DNA of 15,402 nt. Source: Actinomycetes bacterium. Lineage in GTDB: Bacteria; Actinomycetota; Acidimicrobiia; Acidimicrobiales; Acidimicrobiaceae. The DNA lies in the NCBI GenBank assembly GCA_021819725.1, contig JAKAQR010000050.1:1-15402 (forward strand). The letters are read 5' to 3'. Below, in pieces: positions 1-7,418 of this stretch. The notes under the pieces are model-generated. The model searched no databases and had not been told where the DNA came from. It saw nothing but the letters and a program-made list of their open reading frames with translations. Every line of letters begins with the position of its first letter. Position 1 is the first letter of the stretch. A program made the translations under genes and the position numbers.

Positions 1-206
1 TACAGGCGACAGTTCAGATGATGGGTTGACTCATCACCTGGAGAGAAGTGAACACGAAAAGGCGTGACGTTGAATCGGCTCGGCAGGGTTGTAGTGCAGA
101 TTGCTGGGTTCACGTGATGGAGGGACTCTTGAGCAACCTTGACGACGTTCGAGCGGATCTGCGGCGAGGCAACCAACGGGATAGTCGGCGATGGTACGCT
201 TGGTTT

Positions 207-1631
207 ATGTCTGAACTTTTCGCCCATATGCCGACTGCCAGCACCCTGGCAGAGCTGATACGTTCCCGTGAGGTCTCACCCCTTGAGGTGCTCAATGATA
301 CGGCTGAACGAATTGAGGCACGAAATCCACAGGTGAATGCCGTCGTGTGGTCCGATATTGAGGAGGCCAGACGTCGAGCTATCGTGATAGAGGAACGTCT
401 CGTGAGGGCCGATGATGAGGCAGAGCCAGCCTTTTTGGGCGTTCCTCTGCCAATCAAGGACCTCACCGAGGTCAAGGGTTGGCCAGCGACCTACGGTTCC
501 AACGCGGTGTCCGATGCTCCCAAAGAGGAGAGTGAGTTGGTTGTAGAGGCACTGGAGCGCTCAGGAGTTTTACTCTTTGGCCGCACTAATGCGCCAGAAT
601 TCGGACCGATTCCGGTGACAGAGAATTCGCGCTATGGAGTAACACGCAACCCCTGGGACCTCTCCTTGACTCCGGGAGGTTCCAGTGGAGGTGCCGCCGC
701 TGCGGTGGCGGCCGGTATGTTCACGATCGCGCACGGCAACGACGGCGGTGGTTCAATTCGTATTCCCGCCTCGTGCTGTGGGCTCGTTGGTCTCAAGGTA
801 GCGCGTGGCAGGATACCGTCTCGCAACTTCTCCTGGGAGGGAGGATCTGTCGAAGGGGTACTGTGTCGCGACGTCACGGACGCCGCGCGGATGCTCGATG
901 CGCTCGCCGGTCCAGATCCGCTGCAATGGTACAACGCACCACCACCCGAGATACCGTTCGTGAGCGCGCTAACTATGGAGCCGAAGCCACTACGGGTGGC
1001 TATGGTGACTACTGCGCCGTTTGGCCTCAGCGTTGACGCGGAGTGCCTCCGAGCGGTGGCGATCACAGCCGAGACGTTGGAGTCGTTTGGACACATCATT
1101 ACTCCGACGGAGCTGCCAAACGTTGACGACTTCCTCGCTCCCTTTCTCAATGTCGTCAACACGGGACTCGCCGGGTACCGTGAGGTCGACTGGAGTCGCA
1201 CCGAAAGTCATATCCAACGCAATCGAGAAGCGGCCCTTGCAGTTTCAAGTCTCTCTTATGTCCAATCCGTAGCGGATCTACAACGTTGGAGCCGGGGTTT
1301 TGTTGCCCAATGGGGGAGTGAGTTCGATATCCTTTTGACGCCGACGATGTCGATCCTTCCTCCTCGCGCAGGTGCGGTGCTCGAGGAGCTGAGTGCCTCT
1401 GGAGAGATGTCGAGCTCATCGTTGACCGTGCTGCAGATGGCGGTCTTCACGGCGGCCTTTAATATGACTGGACAACCTGCCATTTCTTTGCCGGTGCACG
1501 TGACCGACACCGGCGTGCCAGTCGGCGCGCAGCTGGTATCCAAACCATGGGATGAGTTGGGTCTGCTAGCGGTAGCCGCCCAACTCGAGGACGCGCTTGC
1601 GTGGCCAGCACGTCCGCTGCCCTCCTTCTAG
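207..1631 (+). CDS. Amidase-signature family hydrolase
   Basis: Probably a cytosolic amidase that hydrolyses a C-N amide bond, releasing ammonia or an amine from an unknown substrate. Numbering from the ATG at 207 (474 aa), the amidase-signature Ser-cisSer-Lys triad is visible. Lys84 lies in PIKD, the cis-Ser is Ser160 in GGSSGG, and the nucleophile Ser183 lies in DGGGSIRIP. The reading frame stays open upstream to a GTG at 48. The extra 53 residues are Arg/Ser-rich and unlike the family, whereas MSELF...LAELIRSREVSPLEV is a typical family N-terminus and gives a normal length, so I chose 207; ATG 117 and ATG 228 are alternatives. No strong Shine-Dalgarno precedes 207. The fossil permease downstream, on the other strand, could once have supplied a substrate. 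The family is certain. It is not an obvious GatA, since no gatB or gatC is adjacent, and the substrate cannot be told. Confidence 0.9.
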   Translation: MSELFAHMPTASTLAELIRSREVSPLEVLNDTAERIEARNPQVNAVVWSDIEEARRRAIVIEERLVRADDEAEPAFLGVPLPIKDLTEVKGWPATYGSNAVSDAPKEESELVVEALERSGVLLFGRTNAPEFGPIPVTENSRYGVTRNPWDLSLTPGGSSGGAAAAVAAGMFTIAHGNDGGGSIRIPASCCGLVGLKVARGRIPSRNFSWEGGSVEGVLCRDVTDAARMLDALAGPDPLQWYNAPPPEIPFVSALTMEPKPLRVAMVTTAPFGLSVDAECLRAVAITAETLESFGHIITPTELPNVDDFLAPFLNVVNTGLAGYREVDWSRTESHIQRNREAALAVSSLSYVQSVADLQRWSRGFVAQWGSEFDILLTPTMSILPPRAGAVLEELSASGEMSSSSLTVLQMAVFTAAFNMTGQPAISLPVHVTDTGVPVGAQLVSKPWDELGLLAVAAQLEDALAWPARPLPSF

Positions 1632-1699
1632 CGAGTGAGGGCCAACAGTTACCTTGGATCAGTTGCTGGTCGTCCTGCGGTAGCCACGTCATCCGTGCT

Positions 1700-2068
1700 G
1701 ACAGTATCGGCCCTTCGGTCTGGATCGGCGGCATTGATTGCGTGACGGAGTTGGCCAAAAGCGAAGCGGCTACCCCCGACTACGACAATAACGACATCGA
1801 CCCTGATCGTGAGCCGGTTGAGGTCGAACAACGTCAGCGAGGCGACATCCGGCCGGTTGGAGCAATGATGTTGACGATCATTTCTACTGTTAATTGCCCC
1901 ATAGACGAGTCCGAGCAGCGCAAAAGGTACTCCCAACTGCCGAGCTGGAAGGAACCTTTCGCCCGCCAGTCGCGTAGCCGAGCGATCAGGTAGGCAAGTA
2001 GTACCATCTGGAATGAGGTGTAGATCCCAGAGATGCGCAAACGCACTAACGCGATGAGGGCGGTAGGT
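1700..2068 (-). pseudogene. Decayed C-terminal remnant of an APC-family amino-acid permease
   Basis: Reading the minus strand from 2068 gives ALIALVRLRISGIYTSFQM, then VLLAYLIARLRDW and KGSFQLGSW. This is the familiar late-transmembrane and loop pattern of APC-superfamily amino-acid permeases. After SW (about 1937) the homology moves to another frame as GVPFALLGLVYGAIN. It returns to the first frame as MIVNIIAPTG (about 1880-1846). It shifts again to LTLFDLN and VDVVIVVVGG, ending near 1700. At least three frame changes are therefore needed to join about 120 residues that normally form one protein end. A stop codon lies just upstream, and I see none of the preceding 300-400 residues of such a permease between 2069 and 2256. 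The frame-hopping similarity is seen in the sequence, the family assignment rests on remembered permease patterns, and loss of function is inferred. Sequencing error alone would not explain the missing N-terminus. Confidence 0.6.
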
Positions 2069-2176
2069 AATTAATCCGCGTACACACTGATACTGAGACC
2101 TAGGGGACCTTGGAAACTGCTAGGCCGAATGTTGGAGAATGTATGCACTCATGACGAGTTCTGTAACTATGTCCGC

Positions 2177-2188
2177 GTACCGCGGTAC
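2177..2188. repeat. 12-bp perfect palindrome upstream of the GNAT gene
   Basis: GTACCGCGGTAC is self-complementary and sits about 125 bp upstream of the chosen GNAT start, in the otherwise featureless 2069-2313 interval. It could be a small operator or simply chance, and it has no T-run for a terminator. Confidence 0.25.
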
Positions 2189-2313
2189 AAGCACCAGAGG
2201 TAGGAGGCATACTTGCGTGTACGCCGGGCTGGGATAGTTCGAGGTAGTGTTGATGCGTGGCTGGTCGGAGGATGATTGGGATCGATCGCGGCGAACCCCG
2301 AGCGCTGTGGACA

Positions 2314-3099
2314 ATGACCCCTTTGTTGTTGCGCATCGACGATTACTTTGACCGAGTATCGGGCTGGGATGCTGATCGAGTGTCAGTGGGTCCGCTCACG
2401 TTGTTCGTGAACCGTGCACCGTGGGCTAACTCTGCTCGTCCTACCCCCACGCGTCAAATTGCCGGTCGTCACCTACGCCTCCTACAGAGGCGATGCGCAC
2501 ACTACGAAATGCCAATGCAGCTTGAATGGATACACGAGCTACATCCGGAACTCGAAGGGGTGGCGTTTCGAGAAGGACTCGCGATAACAGACCACCCCCT
2601 GTTGTTCATGAGGCCGGGCGGCCTGGTGCCGCGAGACCGGCACCCGAGCGTACGTATCCTTGGTCATGATGATCAGGCGCTGATGACCAGCCGGGGTGTC
2701 GTTGATGTCGCCTTTGATGGGTCGATGCCGACGACGGCCGGCATCGACGAACGCGATCGCTGTGTCGATGCGATGGACGAGGACCTCGTTAGCTACCTTC
2801 GAGCGCGGTCGGGCTTGGGCCGAACAGTGACCGCGGCGGCACTCGCGATGCCTGGGGGACCCCTTGCCACGGGCTCCTACCACAGGGCCGACACTACGGC
2901 CGAGATTGTCGGCGTCGGGACGCTGCCTGCCTACCGCCGCCAAGGATTGGGCTCCGATGTCGTTCACCTTTTGTGTGAGCATGCATTTGCAAACGGCGTC
3001 AACACACTCGTCCTCACCGCAAAGAACGAGCAGGTGGGCGCCCTTTACCAGGTCCTGGGATTTGCACGCGCTGGAACCGTGATGTCGGCACACGAGTAG
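2314..3099 (+). CDS. GNAT-family N-acetyltransferase
   Basis: A protein of 261 aa likely to transfer an acetyl group from acetyl-CoA to an unknown amine. The catalytic fold is at the C-terminus. EIVGVGTLPAYRRQGLG (about residues 197-213) contains the acetyl-CoA pyrophosphate-binding R-R-x-G-x-G of motif A, followed by a helix. The late NEQVGALYQVLGF segment is the typical GNAT motif B with a Tyr near residue 245. The N-terminal 130 residues (LLLRIDDYFD, then VGPLTLFVNRAPW) match the extra domain seen in many actinobacterial GNATs of this size. That is why I prefer the ATG at 2314 over GTG 2257 or ATG 2272. At 2272 the GGAGG touches the start codon and is too close to act as a ribosome binding site. 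It stands alone, convergent with the next gene. The family is clear and the substrate unknown. Confidence 0.82.
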   Translation: MTPLLLRIDDYFDRVSGWDADRVSVGPLTLFVNRAPWANSARPTPTRQIAGRHLRLLQRRCAHYEMPMQLEWIHELHPELEGVAFREGLAITDHPLLFMRPGGLVPRDRHPSVRILGHDDQALMTSRGVVDVAFDGSMPTTAGIDERDRCVDAMDEDLVSYLRARSGLGRTVTAAALAMPGGPLATGSYHRADTTAEIVGVGTLPAYRRQGLGSDVVHLLCEHAFANGVNTLVLTAKNEQVGALYQVLGFARAGTVMSAHE

Positions 3100-3156
3100 G
3101 TCTGACCGCGTCGTCGTGGTGGTCTCAACGCATGCTTGGCGAAGAACGGGTGTTGT

Positions 3157-3543
3157 TCACACCATCGCTTCGATTTTCTTGAGAATCTTGTTCTCTACCT
3201 CTGCGGTCCATGCCATCTCAGCAACGTCGACCGGAAGGAATAGATCAGAGACAAACAGCGTCTCAACCGCGGTGATAACCAGATCCTTCTTCCAGTTGCC
3301 AATGCCGATAGTCAACGTTGCGTCATCGGCTGGCCCAGAGAGGGACAGGATCAGGGCGCGCTGCGCCGAGATGACCTCACTGAGGAAACCGCCCTTCTTC
3401 GCCTGCAGGACGTAGCCCTTCTCGGCGTCACCAGTACTTTCGACGGTGAAACCGTCGCTTTTAAGAAACTCCTCGATCTTGTTCGCAAAGCTATCGAGAT
3501 CTACCTGCTTGCCCTTGAACGATACCGACTTCTTGCCTGCCAT
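3157..3543 (-). CDS. Small conserved-looking protein of unknown function (128 aa)
   Basis: I do not recognise a named family. The 128-residue protein is soluble-looking, with no signal peptide or membrane helix. It begins MAGKKSVSFKGKQVDLDSF and continues with a Lys-rich helix. It then has a region reading YVLQAKKGG, ISAQRALILSLSG and TLTIGIGNWKKDL, which looks like alternating beta-strands, and a helical C-terminus ending VENKILKKIEAMV. The start is well supported: the ATG at 3543 is preceded by AAAGGAG with a 9-nt spacer. Codon use and the absence of stops also favour a real gene. It is convergent with the GNAT gene (57 bp between stops) and has no co-directional partner. The layout recalls small actinobacterial proteins with a ligand-sensing-like domain, but no function can be assigned. 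Confidence 0.75.
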   Translation of the reverse strand: MAGKKSVSFKGKQVDLDSFANKIEEFLKSDGFTVESTGDAEKGYVLQAKKGGFLSEVISAQRALILSLSGPADDATLTIGIGNWKKDLVITAVETLFVSDLFLPVDVAEMAWTAEVENKILKKIEAMV

Positions 3544-4170
3544 TGGGTGTACTCCTTTTGTTGGACGGTTGTGTTGGTCGATGTTCTTGGCACCACACTG
3601 CCGTCACTACTGTGCCACGGGTATCGGCGTAGTGCAAGCCTGCTCCTTCAGGTTGAGGTCGGGCTTGGCTCGATTTCCGGGTCTGGGTAGCGTATGAACG
3701 ATGGGATAGCGCAGAAGTATTATTCGAGGTGATAGCGAATGGCGCCTGAGTACTTGTTGCACCAGGTCGACCGCATGCTCTTTGGTCTCCGAGGGCCGGC
3801 GGATTCGGCGTGACCTATTTGTTTGAGGCTTGGCTTGTGCCACGAAGATGTCCAGATGGGTATGAAGTTATCGGTGCATGCGAGTCCAGGCTTCTCATCG
3901 AAGGGCCACGGCTCCCACTGGCGTGCAGACAAGGTGGTGGTGTTCTTCTCCCGCGAGTAGAGCGACTCTTACCCAAGCCCTGAACCAGTTCGCCGCACGA
4001 CTAGCTCAAGGAAATCGATGTTCGCGTCGATCCCAGTAGCATAGGAGCGGGTAGCGAGCGGATACGGGGCCCTACGTTGGTTGCTTCAGTGTTGATGTGG
4101 TGTGCGGGCTTGGTTGGAGTTCACCAGGCAGTTGTCAACTGAGCGTCGCTTGAGCGACCCAAGGATTATC
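3544..4170. other. Gene-poor stretch, possibly degraded DNA
   Basis: No reading frame on either strand gives a convincing protein. The minus strand carries two overlapping open stretches (3720-3932, and 3607-3843 with an Arg-rich segment), and the plus strand has a short open stretch at 3817-3960. None has a ribosome binding site, a recognisable motif or compositional support. The first 30 bp contain the ribosome binding site of the minus-strand gene at 3543. The rest may be decayed coding DNA plus the promoter of the GGDEF-EAL gene. Confidence 0.5.
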
Positions 4171-6729
4171 ATGATTGAACCTCCAGACACATCCGTGGCC
4201 CATCAACCCTCTTTCGAGGACACCTTAGTCGAGTTTCTGCACCCTCCCTGGTCCAACCGAAGGTTCTGGTTGACGCAGGCACTAGTTGTCATTGTCTTTA
4301 CCCTGCACCTCCTTGGCGCGCTTGCCTACAACGACGGCATGTCGCCGGTGCCAGGCTTTGCCTGGATCCTCCTCCTGCTGGTCCCAGTCGTGTACGCGGG
4401 TGTAACGCTCGGCGTTGCTGGTTCCCTTGGAACCGCGATCTTGGGTATTGTGCTGATGCTGCCGGTCGACCTGGTACTGCGGCATACCACAACCGAGATG
4501 TGGGGGGCAGGGAGCATTTACCTGATGGCGATTGGGATCGCGATGCTGACCGGTGTCGCCTCGGGTAGGTCTCGCTCGATGGCGGAGATGCAGGCGATCG
4601 CGGAGGCAACGGCGGAGGAGGAGCAGCGCTTTCGCCTCGCATTTGATGACAATCCTATCGCGATGGCCGTCGTCGACCTGGAGGGATGCCTCATTCGCGT
4701 CAACCCGTCACTTTGTGCGTTGTTGGGCAGGAGCGCTGACGATCTCGTTGGGACGAGTTTTGTCGATTACACGCACCCAGATGATCGAGAGGTCGGAGCC
4801 AATCTCAATCGCCGCCTCGAAAGCGGTGAAGTGTCACAGGTGCGCTACACCAAGCGTCTGATCAACAAGGATGGCGAGGCTGTCTACGCTGAAATTGCAC
4901 GATCACTGGCCAAGGATCGCGACGGTGTGCCACGGTACATCATCGCATCCATTCGCGACCTCACCGCCGAGCGTGAGGCGGCGCGAACCGTTGCCGAGAG
5001 CGAACTGCGCTTCCGGTTGGCGTTCGAGAACAACATGGCCGGCATGGTTCTCCACGATCAAGACGGACGTTTCATCGACGCCAACGAGGCCTTCTGTCGG
5101 CTGGTGGGTTATGACGTTGCTGAACTCGCAGCGAAGGGTTCTGCGTTGTTCCTGTTCCCGGAGGACGCAGAGGCAGCGGCGAGCGACCGGAAGAAGTTGT
5201 TTACCGGTGGCGAAGCATCGACGCAGAACGTTCGACGTTATCGTCACAGCAGTGGCAAGATTCTCTATGTGGAGGTGGCGCGATCGACGATCCGCGATGA
5301 GGATGGCAACCCTCTCTTCACCGTAACCGCCATTCGTGACATCACGGCTGAGCGGACACTGACGGAGCAACTCTCGCACCAGGCGCTGCATGATTCGTTG
5401 ACGGGTCTGCCAAATCGTGTTTTGTTGATGGATCGAATCAGTCACGCTCAGGAAAAAGTCGGTCGTGATGGCGGGCTCAATGCCCTCTTCCTCTTTGACT
5501 TGGATGACTTCAAGGGTGTCAACGACACGTATGGACACCTCATGGGAGACCAGATTCTAGTCGCCGTGGCTGATCGACTGCGAACGATGTTGCGCTCTTC
5601 GGACACGCTGTGTCGGCTGGCCGGCGACGAGTTCGTCTACCTTGCCGAGGATCTCAAGGCCGTGGCGGACGCGGAAGTGTTGGCAAGGAGGATAATCGAC
5701 GTATTATCTGAGCCATTCGTCCTTGACAACTCGACCGTCGAGCGCAGCGCGAGCATGGGGGTGGTTGTTTGGGATGCTCACGGCGACAAGAACGCTGGCG
5801 AGCTGATGCAGGCCGCGGACACCGCTATGTACGAGGCCAAACGACTGGGCAAGGCACGATACACCGTGTATACCGCCGATATGGGTGAGCGGGTGGCAAC
5901 CAGTTTCCGCCTCGCACAGGATCTCCCGTGGGCAGCGGCTCATGGTGAGCTGTCGATGCTCTATCAACCCATTGTCGATCTCAACAGCGGTCATATCGTG
6001 GGTTGGGAGGCGCTGATGCGTTGGCGCCATCCCCAGCAGGGATGGATCTCTCCGGTCACCTTCATTCCTCTGGCAGAGCAGAATGACCTCATTCTCAAGC
6101 TGGGTCGATTTGCGCTCACGGAGAGCCTTGCCCAGGCGACGACGTGGTCCAACCAACCGTCTGCAAGTAGTCCACCATATATCGCCATCAACCTCTCAGC
6201 ACGCCACTTCCATGACCCTGGTCTGGTACCCATGGTACAGGAGGCGCTCAAAGCCTACGATTTTCCACCAGAGCGTCTAGTGATCGAGATCACCGAGAGC
6301 GTGGCACTCTTTGATGTTGACTCTGCGGAGCGAGTCATCAACCGACTCGATAGACTCGGCACGACGTTGTCGCTCGACGATTTTGGCACCGGATACTCCT
6401 CGTTGTCGTATCTGGCCAAACTCCACCCCAAGATCATCAAGATCGATCGGAGTTTTGTGAGCCCTCCTACGAAGGGGCCCTACCTCCAGCGAACGCTCGA
6501 GGCCATCATCTCGCTCTGTCAGGCCCTCAAGATCCATGCGATCGCCGAAGGAATCGAGACCGCGAGTCAGCTCGGGGAGCTCCGTTCCCTTGGATGCGAG
6601 TTCGGACAGGGATTTTTGTTCTCGAGCGCCGTCTCGGCCTCCGAGATCGATGACACTCAAGCGTCGGTGCTGCGGAACTGGGAGCGGGCCGTGAGCGCGA
6701 TCACAACAGCGGCCTCCATGCAGCCCTAG
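4171..6729 (+). CDS. Membrane PAS-PAS-GGDEF-EAL cyclic-di-GMP enzyme
   Basis: A predicted bifunctional enzyme of c-di-GMP signalling, 852 aa from the ATG at 4171. AAGG lies 6 nt before this ATG; an in-frame GTG at 4102 is the alternative. Residues about 30-130 form roughly four hydrophobic helices (ALVVIVFTLHLLGAL, FAWILLLLVPVVYAG and others). Two PAS domains follow (about 154-270 and 281-396), each ending in the DLTAERE/DITAERT linker. The diguanylate cyclase domain (about 400-565) has LFDLDDFKGVNDTYGH and AGDEF at 484-488, a common active variant of GGDEF. An RSSD inhibitory site (475-478) lies the expected five residues before it. The phosphodiesterase domain has EAL 613-615, INLSARHF, EITES, DDFGTG 736-741, KIDRSFV and AIAEGIE, all consistent with activity. 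The PAS ligands and the net direction of activity are unknown. It is monocistronic, and no c-di-GMP effector lies nearby. Confidence 0.93.
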   Translation: MIEPPDTSVAHQPSFEDTLVEFLHPPWSNRRFWLTQALVVIVFTLHLLGALAYNDGMSPVPGFAWILLLLVPVVYAGVTLGVAGSLGTAILGIVLMLPVDLVLRHTTTEMWGAGSIYLMAIGIAMLTGVASGRSRSMAEMQAIAEATAEEEQRFRLAFDDNPIAMAVVDLEGCLIRVNPSLCALLGRSADDLVGTSFVDYTHPDDREVGANLNRRLESGEVSQVRYTKRLINKDGEAVYAEIARSLAKDRDGVPRYIIASIRDLTAEREAARTVAESELRFRLAFENNMAGMVLHDQDGRFIDANEAFCRLVGYDVAELAAKGSALFLFPEDAEAAASDRKKLFTGGEASTQNVRRYRHSSGKILYVEVARSTIRDEDGNPLFTVTAIRDITAERTLTEQLSHQALHDSLTGLPNRVLLMDRISHAQEKVGRDGGLNALFLFDLDDFKGVNDTYGHLMGDQILVAVADRLRTMLRSSDTLCRLAGDEFVYLAEDLKAVADAEVLARRIIDVLSEPFVLDNSTVERSASMGVVVWDAHGDKNAGELMQAADTAMYEAKRLGKARYTVYTADMGERVATSFRLAQDLPWAAAHGELSMLYQPIVDLNSGHIVGWEALMRWRHPQQGWISPVTFIPLAEQNDLILKLGRFALTESLAQATTWSNQPSASSPPYIAINLSARHFHDPGLVPMVQEALKAYDFPPERLVIEITESVALFDVDSAERVINRLDRLGTTLSLDDFGTGYSSLSYLAKLHPKIIKIDRSFVSPPTKGPYLQRTLEAIISLCQALKIHAIAEGIETASQLGELRSLGCEFGQGFLFSSAVSASEIDDTQASVLRNWERAVSAITTAASMQP

Positions 6730-6766
6730 CCAGCGGCTACGTACCCGGACAACTTGGGCCCTGTAG

Positions 6767-6792
6767 TCGGTGTTGAGGTACCTCGGCACCGA
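6767..6792. repeat. Imperfect 26-bp inverted repeat after the GGDEF-EAL gene
   Basis: A 10-bp palindromic core GAGGTACCTC is flanked by outer arms TCGGTG and CACCGA, with only a TT/GG mismatch between. It starts 38 bp after the upstream stop codon, between that gene and the tail-on merR gene. It could form a hairpin acting as a bidirectional terminator without a U-run, as is common in Actinobacteria, or be a protein-binding site. The rest of 6730-6902 shows no gene. Confidence 0.4.
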
Positions 6793-6902
6793 GTAGGAGA
6801 AGGGCAGCATGTGGCTCTGTGTTGTCGCAAACACCTTCGTCGTCGAGACCGTGATGGGCGAGTCCGACGTTCGCCTGTGTACCTCCGATTGACGATGGGA
6901 GG

Positions 6903-7313
6903 TTATGAGTCGCTGGTCGGTGCCGGAATGAGATGGCAGACACTGTTGGGTGAGCAGTCATCGGCACGCAATCGGTCGGCACGCATGATCAGCTCCTCGA
7001 GGGTCGCAAGCGCATCCGAGAGCTCCGCGATCCTGTCTCGGTACTCACGAGCATGTTGCTCGAGCAGAAGGAGCACGTGTTGACAGGGAACGACACCAGC
7101 CCTGCGATACGCCAAGACCTCACGGATCTCGCGCAGCGAGAGCCCGACCGCTTGACTCGCCTTGACAAAACCAACCTGATCTAGGGCCTCGGGCGAGTAG
7201 TTGCGGTATCCTTCTGCGGTCCGCGCCGGCGGCGCCAACACCCCGATCTCCTCGTAATAACGAAGTGTCTTAACTGGTACACGCGTCGCCTTGGCGACCT
7301 CACCGATTCGCAT
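6903..7313 (-). CDS. merR: MerR-family heavy-metal-responsive regulator, probably of merA
   Basis: A DNA-binding regulator of about 136 aa, likely a dimer that activates the divergent merA promoter when Hg(II) or another soft metal binds. The N-terminus MRIGEVAKATRVPVKTLRYYEEIGVL is the MerR winged helix. Residues about 75-110 form the dimerisation helix. Counting from the upstream ATG at 7322, cysteines fall at 80 (VPCQH), 123 (DDCSP) and 129 (VCHLI). This resembles the three-Cys metal site of MerR, with the wider CSPNSVCHLI loop seen in actinobacterial heavy-metal members. I chose ATG 7313 because MRIGEV is a typical family start and a TAAAAT hexamer ends 7 nt before it, fitting a leaderless transcript; ATG 7322 would add three residues. 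The regulator family is certain. Mercury specificity is inferred mainly from the adjacent merA. Confidence 0.88.
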   Translation of the reverse strand: MRIGEVAKATRVPVKTLRYYEEIGVLAPPARTAEGYRNYSPEALDQVGFVKASQAVGLSLREIREVLAYRRAGVVPCQHVLLLLEQHAREYRDRIAELSDALATLEELIMRADRLRADDCSPNSVCHLIPAPTSDS

Positions 7314-7330
7314 GCGGTTCATTTTAGGTG

Positions 7331-7354
7331 AACCGTCCAGTCAACTGGAGGGTT
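7331..7354. promoter_or_regulatory. Probable MerR operator between merR and merA
   Basis: A 24-bp dyad has outer arms AACC/GGTT, a single G/G mismatch, inner arms TCCAGT/ACTGGA and a CA centre, so 20 of its 22 arm positions pair. MerR-type activators bind such dyads inside over-long (19-20 bp) promoter spacers. With a weak GTGAAC (7328-7333) and TTCTAC (7354-7359) as -35 and -10 of merA, the spacer would be 20 bp. These promoter hexamers are poor matches and are only tentative. Its position between the divergent merR and merA genes is exactly where such an operator is expected. Confidence 0.75.
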
Positions 7355-7418
7355 TCTACGCTTGGATACACGGGCCCTCACCGGCGTGGCGTGGGTTACG
7401 AGGAGTGGGAGGACTTTT

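Noticed and set aside
48..206. 53-residue N-terminal extension of the amidase from GTG 48
   Set aside because: Arg/Ser-rich and unlike the family; the ATG at 207 gives a standard amidase N-terminus and length.
1601..1993. 130-codon plus-strand open frame overlapping the amidase end
   Set aside because: Antisense to the permease fossil, starts inside the amidase, with no motif or ribosome binding site.
3607..3932. Overlapping minus-strand frames that might be a transposase remnant
   Set aside because: A short Arg-rich stretch with KEHAVDLVQQ vaguely recalls IS orfA proteins, but there is no DDE motif, no terminal inverted repeat and no ribosome binding site.
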